64,000 nucleotides of DNA, from positions 17,850-81,849 of the forward strand of contig NZ_NKHR01000019.1 in assembly GCF_014467285.1 (NCBI RefSeq), given 5' to 3'. Source of the stretch: Xenorhabdus sp014467285. GTDB lineage: Bacteria; Pseudomonadota; Gammaproteobacteria; Enterobacterales; Enterobacteriaceae. Shown here one piece after another: positions 44,325 through 52,571 of the stretch (positions are counted from its first letter, which is position 1; each line of letters starts with the position of its first letter). The notes beneath the pieces are model-generated. The model did no database searches and was not told the DNA's origin. It was given only the letters and a program-made list of their open reading frames with translations. A program made the position numbers and the translations under genes.

Positions 44325-45125
44325 ATGTTAGAAACACGGGCATTGTATTTCGGTTATCAGGATGAACCTATCTTAAAAGATTTGACCCTTGATTTCAGCC
44401 GTCATCAAGTTACCGGGATTATTGGCGCGAATGGTTGTGGTAAATCGACGTTATTGATGAACCTTTCCGGAATTTTGCGTCCACAGCAAGGGGCGGTCTG
44501 GTGGAATAATGCGCCATTAGATTATAGCAAAAAAGGCTTGATGACGTTGCGACAGCATGTTGTTACCGTATTTCAAGATCCCGATCAGCAGATTTTTTAT
44601 ACTGATATTGAAAATGATCTGGCTTTCAGTTTACGTAATCTGGGGGTTGATGAAACAGAAATCCAGCGCAGGATCGAACAGGCGCTGACCTTGGTGGATG
44701 CCCATACTTTCCGTAACAAACCCATTCAATATTTGAGTTTCGGACAGAAAAAACGTGTCGCTATTGCGGGGGCATTGGTGATGGAGTTTGATTATTTGTT
44801 ATTGGATGAGCCCACCGCAGGGCTGGATCCCGCAGGTCGCCGGCAAATGTTGGAAATCATCGACATGATTGCCGACAAAGGGAAGCGGATCATCATTTCC
44901 AGCCATGATATCGATTTGATCTATCAAATCTGTGATGGTTTGTATGTACTGGCGGATGGTGAAATGATCAGTGCCGGTAAACCGGAAAGTGTGCTGCGGC
45001 AAAAAACACAACTTGAACAGGCTGGATTAACACAGCCGTGGTTAGTGAAACTCCATTGCGAAGCCGGCTTACCTTTGTGTAAGAGTGAGCAGGAACTTTT
45101 TGCGGTTTTGCGTGAAGCCAATTAA
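44325..45125 (+). CDS. cbiO: Cobalt ECF transporter ATPase CbiO
   Basis: An ABC ATPase of 266 aa: Walker A GANGCGKST (about residue 33), Q-loop FQDPDQQIFY, Walker B LLLDEPTAGLDP and H-loop SSHDIDLIYQI. The ABC signature is LSFGQKKR in place of the common LSGGQ; this variant is usual in energy-coupling-factor ATPases. It powers cobalt uptake with CbiMNQ. GAGGAGG lies upstream of the start. Confidence 0.94.
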   Translation: MLETRALYFGYQDEPILKDLTLDFSRHQVTGIIGANGCGKSTLLMNLSGILRPQQGAVWWNNAPLDYSKKGLMTLRQHVVTVFQDPDQQIFYTDIENDLAFSLRNLGVDETEIQRRIEQALTLVDAHTFRNKPIQYLSFGQKKRVAIAGALVMEFDYLLLDEPTAGLDPAGRRQMLEIIDMIADKGKRIIISSHDIDLIYQICDGLYVLADGEMISAGKPESVLRQKTQLEQAGLTQPWLVKLHCEAGLPLCKSEQELFAVLREAN

Positions 45126-45142
45126 ATAAGGGAGAACAGACA

Positions 45143-46732
45143 ATGACATTATCGCTGATGATTCAGGGAACGGCGTCTGATGTAGGAAAAAGTGTGCTGG
45201 TGGCGGGATTTTGTCGGATATTCTCGCAGGATGGCTATCGCTGTACTCCTTTCAAATCACAGAATATGGCACTGAATTCTGGCATTACTGCCGATGGCAA
45301 AGAGATGGGACGAGCACAGATATTTCAGGCAGAAGCAGCAGGTATTGCACCGGATGTCCGCATGAACCCTGTGTTGCTGAAACCCACCAGCGATCGCAAA
45401 GCGCAAGTGGTTTTCATGGGAAAAGTCATGTGCAGCATGAATGCGGTGGAATATCACGAATATAAACCCCAACTGCTCCAGCAAATTCTGGAGGCATATA
45501 ACGGCCTAGCAGCAGAAACGGATATCATGGTGTTAGAAGGTGCGGGCAGCCCGGCAGAAATCAATCTGCGTGATCGCGATATCGTCAATATGGGCATGGC
45601 TGAATTAGTGGATGCGCCTGTGATTCTGGTGGCAGATATCGATCGGGGAGGGGTATTTGCATCAATTTACGGCACACTGGCCTTACTCAGACCAGAGGAA
45701 AAAGAACGAGTCAAGGGCGTGATTATCAACAAATTTCGTGGTGATCCGGCGTTGTTAAAATCGGGTATTGATCAGATCGAAGCCTTGACGCAAGTCCCGA
45801 TCTTGGGAGTTTTACCGTGGTTGGATCTTGATCTGGAAGATGAAGACAGTGTTGCTTTGCAGTTGAGGAAATATGAGCAGTCGGAGAAAGAAGCAGGAGA
45901 TTATCTCAACATCGCGGTGATTCAATACCCTCATATTGCCAATTTTACGGATTTCAACGCGCTGGCGGCTCAACCGGATGTGCATCTGCGTTATGTCTCT
46001 GAGCCTTCTGCGCTTCGGGGCGCTGATCTTATTATTCTTCCCGGCAGTAAAAATACCTTAGGTGATTTGGCATGGCTAAAAATCCAAGGGCTTGATCAGG
46101 CCATTATCGATATTCACCAAAAAAACGCTCGCCAGAAACAAGTGCCGATTATTGGGATCTGTGGCGGCTACCAAATGTTAGGGAAGCAGATTGTGGATGA
46201 AGTGGAATCCGGTTTAACTCAAATGGCAGGCTTGGGATTATTGGATACTGAAACACAATTCTCTCACGAAAAGCAGACGGCACAAGTGACGGGCGTTGTG
46301 ATGCCGACATTATCGGGAATGCTGAATTTATGCAGTGAACAACCGATTACGGGTTATGAAATTCATATGGGAATAACCCGGCTTGGTAAGCAGGCAACGC
46401 CTTTCGCCAAAATGTATTTACATAATGGTGAGGAAAAAACTTGGTTTGATGGCGCTGTTGCTCAGGATGGTTTGGTGATGGGGAGTTATCTGCATGGTTT
46501 GTTTGACCAGAACGCTTTCACCCGTTCGCTATTAAATCAGCTTCGTATACGTAAGGGTTACGCGCCATTGGAAAATATGGCTTTCAATTACTTTCAACAT
46601 AAAGAAAAACAATTCAACATATTGGCTGCCCGCATGCGTGACCATCTGGATATCGGGCGGATTTACCAGTTAATGCGTGAGCACGAATTGTTGAGAGAAA
46701 GAAGTGGAATCTGTGATGGAGTCACGCCATGA
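45143..46732 (+). CDS. cbiP: Cobyric acid synthase
   Basis: A protein of 529 aa of the CobQ/CbiP family. The N-terminal P-loop-type domain is MIQGTASDVGKSVLVAGFCR. The C-terminal amidotransferase has its nucleophile in GICGGYQMLGKQIVDE (about residue 340) and the His in GSYLHGLFDQ. It amidates b, d, e and g of adenosylcobyrinate a,c-diamide. AAGGGAG precedes the ATG; the stop overlaps cobU (ATGA). Confidence 0.95.
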   Translation: MTLSLMIQGTASDVGKSVLVAGFCRIFSQDGYRCTPFKSQNMALNSGITADGKEMGRAQIFQAEAAGIAPDVRMNPVLLKPTSDRKAQVVFMGKVMCSMNAVEYHEYKPQLLQQILEAYNGLAAETDIMVLEGAGSPAEINLRDRDIVNMGMAELVDAPVILVADIDRGGVFASIYGTLALLRPEEKERVKGVIINKFRGDPALLKSGIDQIEALTQVPILGVLPWLDLDLEDEDSVALQLRKYEQSEKEAGDYLNIAVIQYPHIANFTDFNALAAQPDVHLRYVSEPSALRGADLIILPGSKNTLGDLAWLKIQGLDQAIIDIHQKNARQKQVPIIGICGGYQMLGKQIVDEVESGLTQMAGLGLLDTETQFSHEKQTAQVTGVVMPTLSGMLNLCSEQPITGYEIHMGITRLGKQATPFAKMYLHNGEEKTWFDGAVAQDGLVMGSYLHGLFDQNAFTRSLLNQLRIRKGYAPLENMAFNYFQHKEKQFNILAARMRDHLDIGRIYQLMREHELLRERSGICDGVTP

Positions 46733-47274
46733 TTTTGGTGACAGGGGGGGCGCGCAGTGGAAAAAGCAGTCATGCTGAACGCCTGATTGCTGAACAATGC
46801 GAACAAGTATTGTATATTGCCACAGCCCAGGTGACAGATGCCGAAATGGCGGCCCGCATTGAGCGACATAAACAGGAACGTCCGGCACATTGGCGGACTT
46901 GGGAAGGCCATCAAAACTTAGGTTCCGTTATCCGCCAGCACCGCCAACCTCAAGAGGGCGTTATACTTGAATGTGTCACCACATTGATTGCTAACTTATT
47001 ATTTGATTTATCGGGTGGAAGATCACCTGATGAACTGGATTTTGCATCATTGGAGGTGTCTATCCATCATCAGATTGATGACCTGGTTGATGCCAGTGTG
47101 ATGTGTCCTGCACCAGTCTGTTTGGTGACCAATGAATTAGGAATGGGAATCACACCTGAAAACAGATTGGCGCGCCATTTTGTCGATATCGCTGGACGTG
47201 TCAACCAAAAGCTAGCACGGGCGGCTAAAGAAGTCTGGTTTTTGGTTTCAGGCATTGAGGTAAAGATTAAATGA
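46729..47274 (+). CDS. cobU: Adenosylcobinamide kinase / adenosylcobinamide-phosphate guanylyltransferase
   Basis: A protein of 181 aa. The P-loop is LVTGGARSGKSSHAERLI at the N-terminus. The guanylylated-His region is IERHKQERPAHWRTWE (about residue 44), and CVTTLIANLLF and LVTNELGMGITPENRLAR are conserved. It activates cobinamide by phosphate and GMP transfer. It overlaps cbiP and cobS by 4 nt each. Confidence 0.95.
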   Translation: MILVTGGARSGKSSHAERLIAEQCEQVLYIATAQVTDAEMAARIERHKQERPAHWRTWEGHQNLGSVIRQHRQPQEGVILECVTTLIANLLFDLSGGRSPDELDFASLEVSIHHQIDDLVDASVMCPAPVCLVTNELGMGITPENRLARHFVDIAGRVNQKLARAAKEVWFLVSGIEVKIK

Positions 47275-48029
47275 AACTGAGCCTTTTTTGGGCCACATTA
47301 CAGTTTTTGACACGGCTTCCTGTTCCTGAAAGATGGGGAGCGGGGGTTCATTTCCAGCAATATTGGCGTGGTGTTCCCTATTTTCCATTAGTCGGCCTGA
47401 TTGTCGGTGGCTTGGCTGGTTTGGTCTCGCTCTCTATCAGCCAGTCTGGTGGAGGAATGTATATTGGTGCGATGGGTTATGTACTGGTACTGGCTCTGCT
47501 GACGGGCGGGCTACATTTAGATGGATTGGCGGATACCTGTGATGGGATTTTTTCTGCCCGTCAGCGGAAAAAAATGTTGGAGATCATGCGTGATAGCCGG
47601 CTTGGGACTTATGGCGGCATCGCGCTGATTTTTTGTATCTTGATTAAGACATTGGCTGTCGTCGAACTCTATTACTACTCCTTTTTTGACTTGCTTGCTG
47701 TACTGACATGTGCGCCGATTGTCGGGCGTACAGCCGTAGTGCTTTTAATGTATGAGCAACGTTATGCCCGTGAAGGTGAGGGGATGGGAAGTAGTTATAT
47801 TGGCCGGGTTACCTCTTACTCTGCTGCGTTGACTTTGTTAGGAGGGGCTGTATTGGTCATGGCACTGGGGAACTGGCAAGGCTTAACGGCAATGATGATA
47901 ACACTGTTCGTGATTTATGGGCTTGCTTTGTATTTCAATTATCGCCTTGGCGGGCAAACTGGTGATACGTTGGGTGCTGCAATTGAAGCAGGGGAAGTTA
48001 TGTTCTTGTTGGCGATGATTTGGCAATAA
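47271..48029 (+). CDS. cobS: Adenosylcobinamide-GDP ribazoletransferase (cobalamin synthase)
   Basis: A membrane protein of 252 aa with about six segments. Metal-binding family motifs are LHLDGLADTCDGIFSARQRK (about residue 82) and MRDSRLGTYGGIALIF. It joins adenosylcobinamide-GDP with alpha-ribazole (phosphate) in the inner membrane. It shares ATGA with cobU and lies 28 bp before cobC. Confidence 0.95.
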   Translation: MKLSLFWATLQFLTRLPVPERWGAGVHFQQYWRGVPYFPLVGLIVGGLAGLVSLSISQSGGGMYIGAMGYVLVLALLTGGLHLDGLADTCDGIFSARQRKKMLEIMRDSRLGTYGGIALIFCILIKTLAVVELYYYSFFDLLAVLTCAPIVGRTAVVLLMYEQRYAREGEGMGSSYIGRVTSYSAALTLLGGAVLVMALGNWQGLTAMMITLFVIYGLALYFNYRLGGQTGDTLGAAIEAGEVMFLLAMIWQ

Positions 48030-48057
48030 ATAAAATACATAGGGAGAGAATAATCAG

Positions 48058-48660
48058 ATGCGGATTTTTCTCGTGCGGCATGGGCAGACACAAGCCAACA
48101 TTGATGGTGTCTTTTGCGGCAAAATTGACTTACCCTTGACGGAAATGGGAGTCAGGCAGGCGCAACAGCTTGCCATTGCATTGAAAAATATTACCTTCCA
48201 ATCCGTCCACTGTAGTAAAAAGCAGCGGGCACACCAGACAGCACAAATCATTTCTCCATCAAGTATACAGAACGACAGCCGTCTCAATGAATTGGATTTT
48301 GGGGCATGGGAATTGCGTCATCACGAAAATATCGCTAAAGAAGATCCACAGGCTTGGTCACGCTGGCTGGTGGACTGGCAACATGGTTGCCCACCTGAGG
48401 GGGAATCATTCAGGCATTTTGCGGGGCGGGTGAAAGAGTACACCGAAGAATTACGTTCTGATACGGTTTCAGAAAATCGCCTGATTGTTGCGCATCAGGG
48501 GGTTTTAGGATTATTGCTTGCCGGGTTACTCAAACTGCCGATAACTGCCATGTGGTCTTTTCCCTTTCAACAGGGCACCTACAGTATTGTTGATAATCAC
48601 GCGGGATTTATTATCTTGCGTGCATTTAATGTTCAGACCGAATATTGGCCGGAAGGATAA
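48058..48660 (+). CDS. cobC: Alpha-ribazole-5'-phosphate phosphatase
   Basis: A histidine-phosphatase family protein of 200 aa: catalytic RHGQT at residue 7, GKIDLPLTEMGVRQAQQLA, and second-His region LIVAHQGVLGLLLAGL (about residue 142). It dephosphorylates the nucleotide-loop intermediate. In Salmonella cobC lies apart from the main cob operon next to cobD; here it sits between cobS and cobT, which supports the assignment over a generic phosphoglycerate mutase. AGGGAGAG precedes the ATG. Confidence 0.92.
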   Translation: MRIFLVRHGQTQANIDGVFCGKIDLPLTEMGVRQAQQLAIALKNITFQSVHCSKKQRAHQTAQIISPSSIQNDSRLNELDFGAWELRHHENIAKEDPQAWSRWLVDWQHGCPPEGESFRHFAGRVKEYTEELRSDTVSENRLIVAHQGVLGLLLAGLLKLPITAMWSFPFQQGTYSIVDNHAGFIILRAFNVQTEYWPEG

Positions 48661-48662
48661 AG

Positions 48663-49751
48663 ATGACTCTTCAATCTTTAATTAGTGCAATTCGCCCTTT
48701 AAATCGGGTGAATATGGAAAAAGCGGCACAGCATATTGACAGTTTGGTCAAGCCGTTGGGTAGCTTAGGGCGACTGGAAACGCTGGCGATACAATTGTCC
48801 GGTATGGCAGGCATTCGTGATCTGCGGGATCTGCAAAAAGAGATCATTGTGATGTGCGCTGATCACGGTGTATATGATGAAGGCGTGGCTATTTCGCCTA
48901 AAAATGTCACAGCTATACAAGCACGCAATATGTTAAAGGGGTTAACAGGTGTTTGTGTGTTAGCGAAAAACAGTGGCACGCATGTTTTGCCCGTGGATAT
49001 TGGCATTGATTGTGAGCCGATTGAACATTTGTTGTCTCTGAAAGTTGCGCGGGGAAGCGGTAATATTGCGCAAGGATCGGCGATGGATTATGAGCAGGCT
49101 GAAATGCTATTGCTGGCAAGTGCACAACTGGTGCAGCAGCGTATTGCCGCAGGGATAACGGTGTTTGGCGTGGGAGAGCTAGGGATTGCCAATACGACTT
49201 CGGCGGCAGCGGTTACCTGTATCCTGACAGAGAGTGATCCCTGTGATGTGGTCGGGTTAGGGGCGAATTTTCCCCCTGAGCAGTTGGTGCACAAACAATC
49301 CATTGTACGGCAAGCCATTGCTGTCAATCGGCCGGATAGCAGAAACGCCCTTGATGTATTGGCAAAAGTCGGGGGATTTGATCTTGTTGGCATGACGGGC
49401 GTGATTCTGGGAGCCGCGGCTTCCGGAGTGCCTGTTGTACTTGATGGTTTTTTATCTTATGCGTCAGCACTGGCAGCGTGTCAGATCTCACCCATTGCGC
49501 GGGATTATTGTATCCCTTCCCATATGTCGGCAGAAAAAGGCTCGGCGCTGGCATTATATCATTTGAATCTGCAACCTTATCTGCATTTAGATTTGCGTCT
49601 TGGAGAGGGCAGCGGGGCGGCTATTGCCATGTCCTTGATTGATGCTGCTTGCGCGATGTATTGCCATATGGGGAATTTGGCAAGTAGCGGGATCCAATTT
49701 GCCGATACAATACCAGAAAGATCGCGTATAACGCGACCTCTGGAAATATAA
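48663..49751 (+). CDS. cobT: Nicotinate-nucleotide--dimethylbenzimidazole phosphoribosyltransferase
   Basis: A protein of 362 aa. It forms alpha-ribazole phosphate from NaMN and the lower-ligand base. Conserved parts are LVKPLGSLGRLETLAIQLSG near residue 23, MCADHGVYDEGVAISPKNVT, VGELGIANTTSAAAV and the catalytic-Glu end LGEGSGAAIAMSLIDAAC. The ATG at 48663 has GGAAGGA upstream and lies 2 bp after the cobC stop. It is the last gene of the operon. No terminator hairpin was recognised directly after it. Confidence 0.95.
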   Translation: MTLQSLISAIRPLNRVNMEKAAQHIDSLVKPLGSLGRLETLAIQLSGMAGIRDLRDLQKEIIVMCADHGVYDEGVAISPKNVTAIQARNMLKGLTGVCVLAKNSGTHVLPVDIGIDCEPIEHLLSLKVARGSGNIAQGSAMDYEQAEMLLLASAQLVQQRIAAGITVFGVGELGIANTTSAAAVTCILTESDPCDVVGLGANFPPEQLVHKQSIVRQAIAVNRPDSRNALDVLAKVGGFDLVGMTGVILGAAASGVPVVLDGFLSYASALAACQISPIARDYCIPSHMSAEKGSALALYHLNLQPYLHLDLRLGEGSGAAIAMSLIDAACAMYCHMGNLASSGIQFADTIPERSRITRPLEI

Positions 49752-49775
49752 CTCAGGTTAAAATTATATCAAAAA

Positions 49776-50000
49776 TTATATCATTATCTTATTTTTCAGA
49801 ATCAGGCCCGGCTCCAGAGCAATATAGCCCATTAGCGTCATTTCTCTGTAAATCTCTACGTCTAATGGGTCTGTCATACTGATACTAGTACTATAGCCGT
49901 AATTGCTCTGTAATCGGATGATTATCCCAGCGACGGTAATGACATTGTTGTACACGGTACTGATGTCGTCGTCGCCAATAGGACCAGGATAAAATCTACT
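49776..50000 (-). pseudogene. Unidentified C-terminal-like open stretch
   Basis: 74 codons on the minus strand without a start codon, opening after a TAG at 50001-50003. The text reads like protein (DDDISTVYNNVITVAG; LDVEIYREMTLMGYIALEPG) and ends in a stop. I do not recognise a family. It may be the tail of a gene cut by the adjacent transposase event, or chance. Confidence 0.3.
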
Positions 50001-50100
50001 CTACTGTTTCTCCCGTCGTTTTCATCCGTTTTGATAACAGCCTACGCAGTTCCGACACACTCAAGGATATCAGTCTCTGCTGAGTTTTTTTCTCCTGTAT

Positions 50101-50285
50101 TCACAGCACAGCTAAAACTGCATGGGCCAATAAGGATAAGGTGATGTGCCGATACCAGCTGTGCCACTGCCGCACTTTGTAACGATCCAGCCCACATTCC
50201 CCTTTGGTTTCTTCAAAACCCCTTTCAATTTCCCAGCGACGCCCAGCTACCTGAACCAAGGTTTTCAGGTCAGCCTCAAAAAATA
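50101..50285 (-). pseudogene. Remnant of an IS4/IS701-type DDE transposase C-terminus
   Basis: About 60 codons read LKTLVQVAGRRWEIERGFEE, TKGECGLDRYKVRQWHSWYR and HITLSLLAHAVLAV, then stop. This is the conserved end around the catalytic Glu of such transposases. Upstream, a short frame beginning ATG at 50354-50356 (MNYGYIKKLLPRIRAELTKS) may be the original N-terminus, implying a large internal deletion. No inverted repeats were recognised. Confidence 0.75.
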
Positions 50286-50848
50286 TTGAGTTCTGACGAT
50301 TTGGTCAGCTCTGCGCGTATTCGAGGAAGCAACTTTTTAATATATCCATAATTCATCCATATAATATTATTTCTTTATGTTTTTTCACAAGAACGTGATT
50401 GCTTTTTTTTATTTCAATGTTTCCATTTATAACTTTAAAGTAAGAAATTGTAATTTTAAATTAAATTGACCGATTATTTTAACCGAACTGTAACTATCTA
50501 TGAATGTAAGTTTTTATAGAAAATAATTATATTTTTTATTCTACATGTGTTGACTTTTATTTATTTAAATGTAATCTGGTTTAAAAATCTCAGTAAGATG
50601 GTCATGTATTTAATGGTTAGTTGTTGTGATATGCTTCTTCCTTTTTATGTTGAAACAACGATTGACTATTCCCAATAGAAATATTGTGCATTAGTATCAT
50701 TGCTAACCTTTGCTGGCATTATATTTCAATCATTACGTTAAGTTCGCCTTTTAATAAAATTAGTAACAGTTTATTTATACTTATCAAATAGATATTATTT
50801 ATGCTTCTCTTAATAAACAATTCACTAACAATGTAAAAAGGTAATAAT

Positions 50849-52381
50849 ATGAGCACTATTTCTGAAAGTTTACTTATTGATTTTAAAGGCACTGATGTTT
50901 TTCAAGGATCTAGTATTATTATAATAGCCACTTACACTGGAGATAACTCGCATAAGGTACTTAAAAGTAGTGATATTTCTCTTAAAAACACATCAAATAA
51001 TCCAAATGTGGAAATAGATGTTTATGAAGACAATCATAGAAAAAAAGATGTTGATGTTACTAACAATAAAATAACAGTACCGTATATTGTTAAAGTAAAA
51101 AACAGTACGGATAAATCAGATATCAAATTAGAATTTACAACTAATGTTGCTAATTCTAAAACTAAACAGGATATTGCTTGTAAGCAACATAAAGACGAAG
51201 ACCTTAACCTATCATCCTTAAACCCGATAGTTATAGGCAGTAGTTTTATCGAAGATTTGACCCCGGTAGCTGATGGAAAAATACCTAGTGATGATACTAA
51301 TGCACACTTGAATGTGGTAATATATCCGAGGAAAAAAGATAACAGTGTGATGAAAAATTGCCAGATTGCATTACATGTAGATAATATAAACTTTACACGT
51401 TTGTATGATGGCAAAACAGAGATTTTTCCTTTTAAGAACAATATGTATTACATTAATACGGGTGATGATGGTAATTTTAAAGTAAAATTTTTTCCCAGAA
51501 ATATGACGAGTTCATATGTAAGAGAAATAAATATTTCTGCAATTATTGGCGATGAAACAGCTAAATCCACACAAAAGGCATTGTTTATTACAAAAGATAT
51601 TCTCCCTTCTGACAATATAGATGCACCTATAATTGAGAATATGAATGGAGATAAGATATATCCTCCATCAAATATAAGTGATAGCAAATTTAATGTTAGA
51701 GTGCCTAGATCCGATATAATTCAACCAAACGACACTGTGTATATTATGAGCAATGTTGGTACTCAGAGTGTAGCTACACTATGCACGTCAGAAATATATG
51801 GTGACAGAAGTCGTAAAGACGAACCTTTTAAGATCCCTTATAATATTTTTACCGCACTTGAAACTAATACTCTGTATTACTATATTTTGACGTCAGGGGC
51901 GGATGCCTACAGATCAAAAGATTTACTTTTTAAATTGGCTGATAGCGCAGATTATCAGCCACCGAGAGGAAAATTAGAACGGGTGACAATTTTGGATAGC
52001 ATGGGAGATGAAATTGAAGAATATACTGTTTTTGGTATAGATTCGATTAGTGAGGGAGTAGTGTGTTCTGTCCCCGTTGGTGGTGCAAATCAAGTAAAAG
52101 CAGGAGATACTATTACACTCTATTTAGCCATAACTGGATATGATCCTATTACAGGTAATCCGGTTTTTGAAAATCCACATTTAGATCAGATACCTATAAC
52201 GGATAAGGATGTCCAAGCAGGATATGTTCAGATCAAGATTAATAATAATATGTTATCAGGAGTTCATACAGATCTTGATGGTAACCCTGGGCCTATGTAT
52301 ATTTATTATATTAGTAGTCAACAAGAATATTCAAAGAGTTGGCAGGGGTTTCTTGATACCGCTCCTTTGGATGCTGATTAA
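50849..52381 (+). CDS. Unknown protein, Ig-like domains, 510 aa
   Basis: I do not recognise a named family. The protein has no signal peptide and no membrane segment. Its sequence suggests a series of beta-sandwich domains: residues about 135-250 follow the pattern of bacterial Ig-like (Big) domains (TPVADGKIPSDDTNAHLNVV; NTGDDGNFKVKFFP), and the C-terminal part (PRGKLERVTILDSMGDEIEE; VKAGDTITLYLAITGYDPIT) looks similar. It ends SWQGFLDTAPLDAD. The gene is AT-rich compared with the cobalamin operon, suggesting horizontal origin. AAAAGG precedes the ATG. It is followed by a strong hairpin and a second orphan gene on the same strand. Confidence 0.8.
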   Translation: MSTISESLLIDFKGTDVFQGSSIIIIATYTGDNSHKVLKSSDISLKNTSNNPNVEIDVYEDNHRKKDVDVTNNKITVPYIVKVKNSTDKSDIKLEFTTNVANSKTKQDIACKQHKDEDLNLSSLNPIVIGSSFIEDLTPVADGKIPSDDTNAHLNVVIYPRKKDNSVMKNCQIALHVDNINFTRLYDGKTEIFPFKNNMYYINTGDDGNFKVKFFPRNMTSSYVREINISAIIGDETAKSTQKALFITKDILPSDNIDAPIIENMNGDKIYPPSNISDSKFNVRVPRSDIIQPNDTVYIMSNVGTQSVATLCTSEIYGDRSRKDEPFKIPYNIFTALETNTLYYYILTSGADAYRSKDLLFKLADSADYQPPRGKLERVTILDSMGDEIEEYTVFGIDSISEGVVCSVPVGGANQVKAGDTITLYLAITGYDPITGNPVFENPHLDQIPITDKDVQAGYVQIKINNNMLSGVHTDLDGNPGPMYIYYISSQQEYSKSWQGFLDTAPLDAD

Positions 52382-52430
52382 GTACTAAGGATTATATAAT
52401 AACTTGTAGTGTGGATAATACCTCTATAGG

Positions 52431-52457
52431 CTCCCACCTCACTTTCCGAGGTGGGAG
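52431..52457 (+). terminator. Perfect 10-bp hairpin between the two orphan genes
   Basis: CTCCCACCTC and GAGGTGGGAG pair without mismatch around a 7-nt loop, 50 bp after the first stop codon. No T run follows, so it could be a terminator, an RNA-processing site or an mRNA stabiliser. Confidence 0.55.
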
Positions 52458-52571
52458 GTACAATATCAATATATTGTTAAATAACTTCACAAAATAATAT
52501 ATGAATGCAAGAAAATCCATTTTCATACTTATATTTTCCTGAATTTTTATTTCAAATTTTAATGGAGAAGA

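Larger units (their letters stand above)
49752..50848. other. Degraded spacer with transposase debris
   Basis: 1097 bp without an intact gene. It holds an unidentified minus-strand open stretch (49776-50000), an IS4/IS701-type transposase remnant (50101-50285 with a possible N-terminal scrap up to 50356), then about 490 bp of AT-rich promoter-type sequence before the 510-aa gene. Confidence 0.75.

Noticed and set aside
44015..44365. A 116-aa frame spanning the end of cbiQ and the repeat spacer
   Set aside because: The text is low-complexity RxxxDRR from the purine-rich repeat and the frame overlaps two certain genes.
44325..45125. LSFGQ in CbiO as a broken ABC signature
   Set aside because: Variant signatures with Phe or Tyr at this position occur in energy-coupling-factor ATPases, so it is not a defect.
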